Shown here: piece by piece, positions 1 through 11,606 of the stretch
How positions within the stretch are numbered: the first letter of the stretch is position 1
How the letters are laid out: each line of letters starts with the position of its first letter
NCBI GenBank assembly: GCA_030737875.1
Contig: CM060909.1
Span: 28,665,659 to 28,729,658, forward strand
Origin: Allium sativum
Taxonomy: Eukaryota; Streptophyta; Magnoliopsida; Asparagales; Amaryllidaceae
Direction: 5' to 3'
Length of the DNA: 64,000 nucleotides
Translations under genes and position numbers: made by a program
Notes under the pieces: model-generated
Told to the model about the DNA's origin: nothing
Databases searched by the model: none
Seen by the model: only the letters and a program-made list of their open reading frames with translations

Positions 1-1965
1 CATTAATACATGGAAATCATGTGACTTAAATCCACTAATTTTGTAATCCGACAATGAAATCCGATTTTTTAAATTTGAACAGTAGCCATCTAGTCCTTTG
101 AAATCGTACAATTTTTTACAAAATATTTTTCTCTTGGATTTTGACAACAAATATGGAGCCGGTGGAAGATATGTTTTATTCCCACGAGGTTGTGTATGAA
201 GCTCACGTCGAATTCCTCAATCCTCTAAATCCTTCCTACAGTTGGTTCCATCTTTGGATTTATTACCATGCAACATCGCGCCAAATAGGCTTTCACCAAA
301 GTTCTTCCCCACATGCATCACATCTATATTGTGACGTAAAGGGTGTTCCTGTGAAAACCATAACTATAACGCATTATTGGGTTTTTCTTATACTAAAACA
401 GTGAAAATAAATAAATTAACCAATAACCTCCAAATAAGGCAAATCAAAGAAAATTGATCTTTTTTCCACCTTGATATCTCCATTTTTGTGGAAGTGTTAC
501 TATCATCATACCCATATTCTTCATCATAAACACACTTTCTCTTATTACTTTTCTCTTCTTTACCTTTTCCAAATGCATTTGGATAATCCTTCAACAAAGC
601 GCAGATATTTCTCCTAGTAAGCATTCTAGGAGCACTGTCCGTCTCTATGATGTTATCAAAAAATGCCTTTTGTTTCCTCCATGAATCTAAAGGAAGTAGA
701 AATCGTCTATGACCCATGTAGGCGAACTTTCGACTATGATTCAACCAAAAAGAATGGGTATTGACATCACATAATGGGAAAGCTTTTTCCCCTTTCACAC
801 GACATCCAACAAGATTTCCATAAGTTGGAAAATCATTAATTGTCCATAGGAAAATTGCATTCAATTTAAATAAAGTTTTGCTAAATGCATCATAAGCATT
901 AACTCCGTTAGACCAGAAGTGATGCAAGTCTTCCACCAAAGGCGCCAAATATACATTAATATCATTTACCGGGTTGTTTCGGGTTTGGAATAAGTAAAGT
1001 CAACATATATTTTCCTTCTTCATACACAACATAGGCGAGAGATTGTATGTCACAAGCATTACCGGCCAGCAACTATATTTCAAATTCAACATGGAAAATG
1101 GATTGAATCCATCTGTAGCAAGACCAAGCCTAAGAATGCATGGATCAGATGAAAAAGATTTATACTTTTCATCTACCATTTTCCATGTCATAGAATACAT
1201 GGGATGACACGTTTTTCCATCGTTACTTCTAGCCATCTTAAATCTTCTGCCATCTTTTGAGATCTATACATTCTTCTAAATCTCGGAATGATTGGGAAAT
1301 ATCTCAATACTTTAACTGGAACACCATATATAACCTCTTTAGTATCTTGATTTTTCTTCCATCTCAAAGAACCTCATTTTGGACAATTTTCTAAATTTTT
1401 GTATTCTTTTCTAAAAAGGCAACACTCATTCTTACAAGCATGTATTTTTTCAAAACCCATGTCGAATGCTCTAAGAAATTTATTGACTTCATATAAGGTT
1501 TTGAGAAGCACATTATCCTTCGGTAGAAATAGATGTTGCACACCTAAAAGCTTATCAAACCCACTATCAAACAAGTCAGTCTCGCATTTAAGTTTATACA
1601 AGACGGTGATGGAAGATAATTTTGTTCGATTTATGCAACCAAGATATAATGGAGTTTCTTCTCTTTCAAGTTCTTAAGTAACTCGTTCTCTTTTCTTTGA
1701 GAATCAACATTATCTTTATCATCATCAAAAAAATCATTATTCATAAAATCTTCATCTTCATAGTGAATCTTCTTGAATAGATCATATACGTCAAACGTAT
1801 TTATTTTCTTCTTTACATTTATCTCTTCACTATGATTAAACCATTCACCACCAATGTATCTAGGATCCATTCCTTTTATAATTAAATGATCAACAATAAT
1901 TTGTTCATCATAGCGACTAAGATTTTGACAATTTCTGCATGGGCATAAAGTTTTTCTACATTTCT
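1..1965 (-). pseudogene. CACTA-1 TNP2-like transposase pseudogene (partial)
   Basis: This is a decayed En/Spm (CACTA) transposase read right to left and leaving the window at base 1. Visible in order: a CPCRNC motif of the transposase-associated domain (about 1905-1945), an acidic stretch (1631-1870), a segment with FEKIHACKNECCLFRKE (about 1400-1480), a segment with SSDPCILRLGLATDGFNPF (about 1080-1170), a segment with WTINDFPTYGNLVGCRVKGE (about 780-840), GHRRFL (about 700-720), an intron with its acceptor near 346, and NLDVMHV-like residues near 310-340. These follow the family order. Several shifts and stops break the frame, including one at the T run near 460. The family excises and inserts DNA. 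This copy is dead as seen, and the remainder lies outside the window. Confidence 0.85.
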
Positions 1966-2596
1966 TACGTTCCTCTTTGCAGCATGCATGAAATTCAATG
2001 CCCTTTGTCGGTACTCTATACTAGTTCTATGGCAAAAGTAAAAAAACATAAAAAATTGAGTTTTAATATTAGATTATATGTTCAAATTCTCAAAATACGT
2101 ATTAATTTAATTATGGTTTTACCACCTGCTTAAAAAAACCCAATCTTTTTCCATCATTGACATATGAAGACAAATAAGTTTCCAACCTTTGACGTATAAA
2201 ATGGTTGTCTCTTGTTAGCAAAAAAATAACTGCATGTTGAAGTTATTACACAAAAAGACATCCAAGCATCTTATAAATGATGCACCAACTAGCTAATTCT
2301 AGTTCAATGAATCTGATTATATGTTCAAATACAAATCCGCCAGGAACAATTTTAAGAGAAATGGAAAAGAATTACAATGGTTACAAAGTAAAAAAGTTGG
2401 TTTGATAGATGTCACAGTGCAGCTAAGACTTCTAGTTCATTTGAAGTGTTCTAAATACCAAACTTCAAGGTGCTCATTTAATTATGAGCATCATGATCGA
2501 TTATCGAAAGATGGATGAACTAATTATGTCCAACACTACTATTATCTTTAGAGAGTTTTCAGTTATATTTTAAAATTCAATGCTAGATGAACCCAT
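1966..2596. other. 5' flank of CACTA-1, no gene seen
   Basis: AT-rich sequence upstream (to the right) of the minus-strand TNP2 pseudogene. Short open frames here (for example 2321-2518) have no recognisable motif. It ends where the CACTGCAAGAAAA terminus of CACTA-2 begins, so it is probably the leader or promoter side of CACTA-1, cut by the second transposon. Confidence 0.5.
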
Positions 2597-2960
2597 CACT
2601 GCAAGAAAAATACCCTATTACAACTAGCTATTTGCAACAGGCGATAAATGACAGTTGTAGTAAATGTTATTGAGCAATATGCCTTCCGTAGCTGTTGCAA
2701 TAGATAAGATTTAACAACAGGTTTTTACCTCATGTTGCGAAAAACATATTTTTTGCAATAGTGCTTTCATACCTGTTGGAAAAACATAATTTTAGCAACT
2801 GTTCTTTCATTCTAGTTGCAATAGAAATATTGTTTGCAACTATACTTTCAAACTAGTTGCAATTTTTTTTTTTATTGAGCAACTGTGTTCACCACTTGCG
2901 ATAACTGTTATTTTTTTTTGCAACTGGTAAAGCCAGTTGCGAAAAACGAACTTTTGAAAA
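2597..2960 (+). repeat. CACTA-2 terminal and subterminal repeat array
   Basis: After the CACTGCAAGAAAA end, about ten degenerate copies of a TTGCAACT / AGTTGCAA motif occur in both orientations, for example near 2627, 2694, 2816, 2836, 2860, 2879, 2920 and 2935. Dense short repeats close to the end are the known binding sites for the TnpA-class protein in En/Spm elements. Assigning that role here is inference from position and density. Confidence 0.7.
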
Positions 2961-3015
2961 TTATTTTTTCTCCAAATAATATTCTGTTATAATATAAGAA
3001 GTATAAGCATAATAG

Positions 3016-3017
<2 letters not shown>

Positions 3018-3091
<74 letters not shown>

Positions 3092-3092
3092 C
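3018..3092. repeat. (TA)n then (GT)n microsatellite
   Basis: About 50 bp of alternating TA followed by about 20 bp of GT. The open frame across it on the minus strand is simple-sequence translation and not a gene. Confidence 0.95.
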
Positions 3093-4990
3093 GTGTGTGT
3101 ATATTTTTTTTTGAAAATTATATATACGTATGTATATACATACATACATATATATTTGATTAACACTCAGTTATAGTCATTAAATAACAATCAATCAATA
3201 AAAATGAGTAAATAATGAGTTATATTTTAATAAGTAATTAGTATAATATAATAAATAATTATTATTTGAAACATAACTATATAATAATGTGGGCTAATTA
3301 TTACTAATTAATATATTTAATAATATGATATTTGATAATCATAATTTAGTTCCCATTTAATTTTAAAAGTTATTATTGTTTGATTTTAGAATAAGTATGA
3401 GTTAATAAAAAAATCATATATACACCTAGTATCCACTATTATTAAATTTCAAAAAAAGTATTACCCTAGTCAATATCGCGCACAACAGTGATCAATTTCA
3501 AAAGTCATATACGTAACGTATTCCACGCACCCATCGATCAATTTCAAAAGTCAATCTGAATCGAATCGCTCTCCATCCCTGTAATGAAACATTTTTCTCT
3601 CCACTTTTCTCTTCTTAACCCTAGGTTGCGAACCCACGTTCTCTATCTTCAATCGATCCGTTGATCCATCCAAGAGCCCTCATTTTGTGGCGACATTCAA
3701 TCTCCACTGTCTCAAAATCGATATGCTTCGTGTCGACGTTCTGATATCAGGTAAAATTCAAACCCTATATTTCATTCATTGTAATTGTTTGCTCGATTTC
3801 GTCTCCTATGCGGTCGATGAAATCTAAATCCACGGAGAGGGTATAGTGACCATTATGTATTATAACCTGACAATATTTGGGTACTCTAAATTGTGACATG
3901 TTTGTTTCTTGTGTGTTTAGTCTGCTATGAACTTGGCTATTGACACATAGAGTCTTATATGTATCATTTGCTTTGTTTGGTGAGGCTAAACTTTGATTTA
4001 ATGTCATGTTTTCCTTTATTACATTATGTTTGAATATTTCTGTGCTATCTCTAGGTATGCACAACCTATTCTCACGTTGGTTTTGTCTTTACTATCGTTA
4101 ATATACTATGTAGTATAATTATCTTTTACCAATCAAGTTTCTACCTCCATTATAGGATCACTTTGACATTCTAGGTTAACGCCTAAGCCTACTGCGTGAG
4201 GGGCAGTTCTTTGAGACTTATTAGCAGCCGTTGTAGTGGTAGTTTTTTCTATATCAAGCAATATTGAGTTATTAGTGAATGTCGAGCTATTGTTGTTTAT
4301 ATTGCAAGTGTGAGGAGAGTTCAGATTTTATGTAGCAGAAAAAATTACAATAATACAAAATGAAGGCAACATAGAAAGAGCTAAGGGAGAATAAATTTTT
4401 ACTTGCTTTTTGATTTGCATTTTTTATTTTCGACGCATATTCAAAGGCCAAAGGAAGCATACAAATATTTTTTATTTTGTATTTCATATTATTACCAACC
4501 ATACATAATAATCTAATATTCATTCTATGTGTACTAAAATACATTAAATTTTAATTAGAGCAATGGATCAATTATATATATTGTTTTACGTCGGCTCTAA
4601 ACAACAATATCCCACCTGTAAAAAGATATAATTGGCGGAGGTTAAGAATTAAATTAATATTCCATACACACTACTTGAAATATTTATTATGTTAGTTTTT
4701 AGCATTAAAGAAGAAAAATTGAATGTACCATAGCCATGTGGTTAATTTAAAACTCGATAAACGGTAGCCAGAATTTAAAATATTGATTTAACAAATATTA
4801 ATGGTATATATGTCCCCACTATAAAACCTCTGAATAAACGAACTAGAAACGCATCAATATGGGAAAAGGATTCTCCTAGTTGTGTCCTCAGTTGCATTGC
4901 TCTATAATCATGCACAACTAATTAGCAATAAAATTTATCATTGATTTTTCCTTTTTTAAAGAACAATTTCAACACAGTTCAATGGATATA
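3093..4990 (+). other. CACTA-2 5' region with a possible untranslated first exon
   Basis: AT-rich up to about 3520. The block 3530-3755 is less AT-rich and pyrimidine-rich, and ends in ATCAG followed by GTAAAA, a plausible splice donor, so it may be the leader exon of the CACTA-2 transposase. The rest has no coding signal. A stretch at about 4398-4456 is repeated in diverged form at about 23413-23465, just beyond element A. Everything except the sequence itself is inference. Confidence 0.35.
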
Positions 4991-6009
4991 TGTAACACCC
5001 CACCTCCGCTAGGGTCACTCACAAAGGGAATGCACTAGTTTTGGTGGAGTATTATCTAGGTAAACATGCACAGAGATACCACAAGGCAGAACATAAATAA
5101 AGCGGTGGTAGAAATTAAAAACCAACTTTTTATTATTTTCCAGAAAAGAGTCAAAAGCTCATATATCCAAGATACAAATTATTCCATAACATCAAGTTCA
5201 TAATAAAGAAGCATAAACTTAAAACAAAAGTAAATTATTCCCCATAAATAGCAGAAGCAACGTTAGCATAGCCCAAGACCAAACCGTACATGAGCTATCA
5301 GAAAGCAAGTTGAATCCAAGCTAAGAGCTGGTGTTTCCTCCCTGAGAACCGGGGGGGACGAAAGAAAAAGGGTCAGTCATAAAGACTGGTAAGCCCTAGT
5401 GACTTTCAGTATGAAAACTAGTAAATGTAACATGATATGTGAAAACTGGAATTAAACATAAGGATGATAACAAAACTAGTAGGATAATTAAGATAACAAG
5501 ATAAGTCAAGTCTGGCATCGCATATTCAAGGTTCGCTGCACCAACTGTACTAGTATTCTAACCCATGACAAGTATTAACCATGAAATAATCCCTTAGCCC
5601 AGTGTCATGAAGTGACCCATTACGGGGTCCTACGGTATGATCTACTAATCGATCGGCTCCCTACAAGTCCTAGCTCGTCATGTGTCTGTGTCATACGGCC
5701 CTATCCTGAAATGTAGTTACCTGTGCTAGGTCCACCATAGGGTGTATCAAGTCCTATGGTGCCAACCACCGAAACGAATCAAGCACGCACAGTGTAAATC
5801 TACGGGTGCCCAATGCCTGCTTTTTCAACTCCGGACTACGTGCACGACCATAGCCCGCCTGAACCTACAATGGAGCACCTACTCAGCCGTCGTTCTGGTC
5901 GCTTACAATCAGCCCAGTGATCGTGCCCCACCTTGCCTAGTCTCAGGGTATCGTGATACATCTAAGTGGGTTACTGCTGAAAAGGACCGCGTAACTAGGG
6001 TTTCTAATG

Positions 6010-6376
6010 GGTTAAGTGTTGTCATTCAAATTCGTGACTTAACCCTATCCAGATCGTGTATCAAGTTGGTTAAGTGTGTTCAAGCAGTTCATGACTTAAC
6101 TCTATCAAGTCATCGTGTCAAGTTGGTTAAGTATATTCAAGTGGTTCATGACTTAACCCTATCTTGTGGCATTAATTCATTAGTGCACGCCAACCTCTCA
6201 CATTAGACTAACTGTTGTGGTTACTGGATTTGTCGGGCGGTTCCGGGCAGATTTACACCACAACATAGTCTAACCACGGGTTTTTACGTGCAATATGACC
6301 AACTTCCCACATTGGATCCTATTGTTTGCAGCCACTGGATTTGCCGGGCGGTTCCGGGCAGATTTACACTGCAAAC
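6010..6376 (-). repeat. Structured block in element A 3' LTR
   Basis: Three consecutive inverted repeats with arms GGTTAAGT and ACTTAACC are followed by two copies of a module with an ACTGGATTTG core and TTCCGGGCAG. The module is closed by GTTGTGG/CCACAAC (6214-6220 with 6258-6264) in copy 1 and by GTTTGCAG/CTGCAAAC (6324-6331 with 6369-6376) in copy 2. The second LTR has the same block at 21550-21923. Confidence 0.8.
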
Positions 6377-6783
6377 ACAACCCAACCTCGAGTTGGCCAT
6401 TTTCAATTTATCTAATTGCCATGCCCACGTTCAAGTTTTCATGTCCAGATTCATGTCAAGTTTTCAAGTCATGTTTCATGTCAAATCGTGTCATGTTCAT
6501 GTCCATATTCAGCTTCAAGTCATAATAACGTTCATGTTCAAGTTTAAAGCTAATCTATGTTTTACCTAGTCTACCCAAATCGTATTCCCATCGCACGTAA
6601 GTTCGAATCGATACAAATGAATCTAATAGGGAATAACATAAAAAGGAACGAGTATTATGTGGCAAAAGTGATTACTAGCATAGCATGATATGACTTGAAA
6701 TAAAAGATTAAAATATTACTGGCATATGAAATATTGTCTATGAAGATTCCAAATCTAGCAAGATAAGGTACTAGTCAAAATAA

Positions 6784-6945
6784 CAGTTGTCACAAGGTGA
6801 TAGTATAGTCATGGTAACGACTGTCATAAGGTGATAGTATAGTCATGATACGATTGACATAAGGTGATAGTATAGTCATGATAACGACTGTCATAATGTG
6901 ATAGTATAGTCATGATAACGACTGTCATAAGGTGATAGTCATAAA
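6784..6945. repeat. 34-bp tandem repeat in element A LTR, about 5 copies
   Basis: Units of the form GTCATAAGGTGATAGTATAG, each followed by a short tail, recur about five times. The other LTR has the same number of units at about 22333-22490, so the array existed before insertion. Confidence 0.85.
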
Positions 6946-7568
6946 CATGTGACTAATAACAGATTCAACATGATAGTAAGAGGGGTTTCTTTTGATTTAC
7001 AACATGAATAGGCCCCAAATCAATGTCATAATAATATCCAAGAGTCAAGATCCAAGATGAACAAGAATGGATGTAAAACAGTCATCATACATAGGTCCAA
7101 TTTCAATTTTACATCATATTCATATTACATTTACAGTTTAAATCTAAAAATAACTGGGGCTTACAGATCGTGGTTAGAGAATTAGAAAAAGAGAGTCGAT
7201 GTTGAATATGCTTAGTCAAGTCCTAATAGAAGTCCCCAAATCAGCAATTCCATTAACGCAGTCTCAACGTAGTAGAAGCAGTCCCTCTCTCAAACTTTTC
7301 AACCAGAATCAGAGCAGCATAAGGTCAGAAAGAAATTTGGTGTAGAGAGACTGGTGTTAGCGGCTGTATTTATAGGGTCAAGTCAACGAATGTGGACAGA
7401 AATGAGGCCAAATACATCAGAGTGAATCCAGCTTCAGAAATGGGTTCGGGCACCAGGTCGACACTATGGTCGACCTGGTCCTGGGTAGGTCGACTATATA
7501 GTCGAGCCCCAGGTCGACCTGATCCTGGGTGGGAAATTTCACGCCCTGTCCATTTGGAGGTTTGAAAT

Positions 7569-8097
7569 CTCTAAGTTAGAGAGGATGTGTCCTACCATCC
7601 ATCATCCATCTACTCAAAGCATCATCCACAGGCAACCATTGTCCTTAAAAGACTTCTAGTGTTGTATGAACATATGCAGTAAGTGTGTGTATATGTACTT
7701 ATCTAATGCAAAAGATCAGGCGGTTACTGATTCAGTAAACCTCCTTAATGCAAAATATGTTAGTGTCATGAATCCAACATGTTTGCAAATTCCTAGCATA
7801 GTTCATAATCTCTACATGAGTGCACAAACATCCATCCATATGCAACATCCAAGTGATAGCATAACAAGTTCCATCCATGTACAAGTATTAGCACTCATGC
7901 ATATGCAACATGAAAATGTGACTGAGCCGATCTAGTGCCTAATGTGTGTCATGCATCCACCAGCAACCACTTGCAACCATTTGCAAACATCAACTATAAC
8001 ATGTTTTAATCACATGTTTACATCTATATGGTTCTACCTAAGGTTCTCAAGATAAGATCGAGAAGCTAACAAGACAAACATAGATATTAGAAGTATG
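7569..8097 (-). other. Element A 3' non-coding internal region
   Basis: Lies between the gag-pol remains and the truncated 3' LTR, and matches the corresponding stretch of element B (about 45665-46112). It contains many CATCCA/ATGCAACAT words. The open frame at 7666-7935 has no family and lies on the antisense strand of the element. Confidence 0.7.
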
Positions 8098-11000
8098 TTA
8101 CGAAAAGGTTTTCAAAGAGATCGAGAATGTACCCTCGAAAAGAAATGGGTAAAGCACGCGTATCTTCTCTTCGGTTTCCCAAGTTGCGTCCTCTTGGGCT
8201 TCACTCCACTGCACTTTAACTAGCTTGACTTCTCGATTCCTTAGCTTCTTAATCTCCGTTCCTGAGGTACGAATCGGAACTCGCCTTAATGTCGCTTCTT
8301 TTTCCACTTCTACGTCTTCAAGGATGCTTGGCTCAACTACTTCGGCTGACTTATGCAAACACTTCCGGAGATGCGAGACGTGAAAGACGTTGTGCACCCC
8401 AGCCAGCTTCTCGGGTAAGTCTACCTTATAGGCCATCCATCCAATCCTCTCAGTGATGGGGAACGGTCCTACAAATCTTGGTGCTAGCTTTCCAACTGCT
8501 CCAAAACGAACTACATTGCGTAACGGAGAAACTTTTATAAAGACCATATCTCCGACTTCGAACTCTAGGTCTGTCCTTCTCTGGTTCGCATAAGATTTCT
8601 GTCTATCTTGAGCCGTTTTCATCCATCTTCGTATCAACTCAATTTTCTCAGAAGTGTCCCTTATCATATCAGGGCCAAGTATAAGTCTGTCTGTCGTCTC
8701 CCACCAACAAGTTGGCGACTTGCACGGTCTTCCATACAGGGCTTCGAATGGTGCCATTCCGATGCTAGCTTGGTAACTATTGTTATATGCAAACTCCACG
8801 AGAGGAAGGTGGTCTTCCCAAGTACCACCAAAGTCAAGAATGCATAGCCTCGGAGATCCTCTAGTACCCTATTTACCCTTTCGATTTGCCCATCCGTCTG
8901 TGGGTGATAGGTCGTGCTCAAGTTCAGTCGTGTTCCCATTGCTTCTTGCAGACTATTCCAAAACTGGCTAGTGAAAATCGGGTCATGATCACTAACTATA
9001 CTAGAAGGGACTCCATGCAACCGTACTATCTCTCGAACGTAAACAGACGCTAGCCCTGATGCGGTCTTCTTGCTCTTCACCGGAATGAAGTGAGCACTTT
9101 TCGTGAGTCTATCAACTATGACCCATATGCTAGTATTTCCCCTCCTAGACCTAGGCAGTCCATCCACGAAATCCATCGAGATACTCTCCCATTTCCATTG
9201 CGGGACCTCCAAAGGATGTAATAGTCCAGCGGGCTTCTTCGACTCGGCCTTCACTTGTTGGCACACCATGCACTTCGAGACGAACTCTGCCACATCCTTT
9301 TTCATTCCAGCCCAAAAGAAAATGCGTTTCATATCCCTGTACATCTTATCCTTTCCGGGATGTATAGTCATCTTCGAGTGATGCGCCTCTTCGAGAACTC
9401 TCCTTACTAAGTCTCTCACTTGTGGGACACATAGTCTTCCATCACGCCTTAGCCATCCCTTGTCATCTATGGCATACCTACTGAGGTGACTTGACGTCTC
9501 ACCCCTAATCAGCTTGTCCATGATTTCGACTATCTGCGGGTCTTCCTTCTGTGAAGTCCCTACTTGATCTAGAAGTGTTAGTCTTAGCTCAAGAGATGCT
9601 AACGTAGCAGTCAATGACTCAACAGCAGGTGTAAAATCAAAGGTTGCTATAAACTCAAGGCTTTTCATTTCAACAAACAAGGGGCTTAAAGTCAACTTTT
9701 TTCTACTTAGCGCGTTCGCCACCACATTACCCTTGCCAGGGGTATAAGCTATATCGAAGTCATATGATGCCAAGAATTCCATCCACCGCTGTTGTCTCAG
9801 ATTCAAGTCTTTCTATGAGAAGAGGTACTTAAGCGATTTGTGGTCGGTATACAGCTCGAACCTCTCCCCTAGAAGATAATGGCGCCAAGCTTTAAGTGCA
9901 AAAACAATCACGGCCAATTCCAAGTCATGCGTGGGATAGTTTTTCTCATGAACTTTAAGTTGTCTACCCCCGTAGCATATTACTCTTCCTTCTTGCATTA
10001 GGACAGCGCCTAATCCCGTGCCGCACGCATCTGTGTACACGGAAAACATCTTACCTCCATCGGGTAATGCTAAAACTGGAGCTGTGGTGAGGGCTTTCTT
10101 AAGTCTCTGAAAAGCAGCGTCACATTCTATGTCCCATGCAAAAGGTAGGTTCTTCTTTGTTAATTTAGTAAGAGGGGCTGAAATCTTAGCGAAGTCCTTA
10201 ATGAACTTCCTGTAGTAGCCCGCCAAACCGAGAAAGCTCCTCACCTCCGTTGCATTCTTAGGAATTTTCCAGTCCTGTACCGCAACTACCTTTGCGGGGT
10301 CCACGACTATGCCTTGCTTAGAAACTACATGCCCAAGGAACCAAATTTCCTTCCTCCAAAAATGGCATTTGGAGAACTTAGCCTTTAACTGGTGTGCTCT
10401 AAGCATCTCCATGACTTCCTGGAGATGCCTAGCATGCTCTTCTTCATCTTTTGAGAAGATCAAAATATCATCTACAAACTTGTTAAGGAACTCCCGAAAC
10501 ACCCTACTCATCAAATCTACAAAGTACGCGGGTGCATTCGTTAATCCAAGCGGCATGACGAGCCATTCGAAGAACCCATCTGGAGTCCTAAACGCAGTTT
10601 TGTCAATGCTATCCTCAGCCACTCTAAGCTGATGGAACCCTATGGCTAGGTCGAGTTGAGAGAAAACAGATGCTTCCACAGGCTGGTCAAACAAATCGTC
10701 GATTCTTGGTAGTGGTTGCCTATTCTTCTTTGTCAACTTGTTTAACACACGATAATCTACGCACATACGAAGCGATCCATCCGCCTTAGTAGCGAATACC
10801 ACCAAAGCACCCCATTCAGAAATGCTTCGTCTTATGAAATTTTTCTCAAGCAACTCGTTGATTTGTTTATTGAGCTCTCTTCTTTCTCGTGGGGCCATAT
10901 GCCTAACGGGCAATGAAACTAGCTTGGCATTATCAACAAGATAAATTCAGAACTCTATCTCGCGTTTAGGTGGTAATCCCCTCACTTCATCAAAGACATC

Positions 11001-11606
11001 TGGATATTCTCGGACCACTCTTACAGATTACAAATTATCGTTGGACGAGTCAAGGGATTCAAGATAACATAACATGACCAGACCCTTAGGCTTACAAGAA
11101 ATTTCAAGGGTATTACCAAGGTTAGTCATGAGCCTCACTACCCTTCATTCACAATCAAGAATGGCTCCATAATCGGAAAACCAATCCATACCTAGGATCA
11201 AACCGTATCCCATGAATCCGAGAACATAAGCATTACATGTGAATTCTACGCTTAAGATAGAGATCCTCAAATCCACACACAGCATAAATAAATGGGCGGA
11301 GCCCCCAATTAGATTTGAAACTATAACGGGATCCTCAACCAAACTAGTACTTAGGTGCAGATTTTCAACAATATCATAAGAAATAAAAGTATGCGATGTG
11401 CCAGAGTCAAATAAGGTTCGAACAGGAAAGTCAGAAATGTAAACAAGGCTTTCTACGGAAATATTACTACCTCGGTCAAGAGATGGAGTGGTGTTGAGAG
11501 CATGCAACTGCCTCCAGAAGGTCCTGCTCGCTGGGTCTGCCCTTGCCCCTGTCCTTGCTTCTTAGGGCAATCCTTGCTGATGTGTCCAGTATCTCCACAA
11601 TGAAAG
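8098..11606 (-). pseudogene. Element A gag 3' end-PR-RT-RNaseH-INT-chromodomain pseudogene
   Basis: Reading right to left: a zinc-knuckle remnant at the D junction, aspartic protease LFDSGTS (about 11390-11420), RT (9813-10913) with [13 protein letters not shown], RNase H with [13 protein letters not shown], integrase zinc and DDE parts, and a C-terminal chromodomain-like VKVQWSEAQEDATWETEEK. Compared with element B: a TAA replaces a Gln codon near 11030, TGA and TGA stops lie near 11140 and 10950, and a TAG replaces the Gln of FSQKDL near 9813. RT lacks four residues before VDD (a 12-nt deletion near 10478). One base is missing near 8852, which shifts the frame until about 8799. The family reverse-transcribes and integrates its RNA. 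This copy cannot make a full product. Confidence 0.92.

Larger units (their letters stand above)
4991..7568 (-). repeat. Element A 3' LTR (left), truncated
   Basis: Matches the right LTR (20524-23325) from its TGTAACACC end to about 7568, then stops about 225 bp short of the LTR start. There the sequence jumps within a GAAAT microhomology straight into internal sequence, so the U3 start and polypurine tract are deleted. It carries the conserved hairpin at 5374-5388, three GGTTAAGT/ACTTAACC hairpins (6010-6165), the two-copy structured module (6214-6376), a 34-bp tandem repeat (6784-6945) and a GTCGAC cluster (7449-7535). The open frames at 5742-6206 and 6288-6569 are LTR sequence and not genes. 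Confidence 0.9.

Noticed and set aside
2961..3149. His/Thr and Ile/Tyr repeat peptide
   Set aside because: Translation of a (TA)n(GT)n microsatellite.
5742..6569. Open frames in the left LTR of A (also 21289-22116)
   Set aside because: They lie in LTR sequence on the antisense strand, have no domain, and are explained by the hairpin and module repeats.
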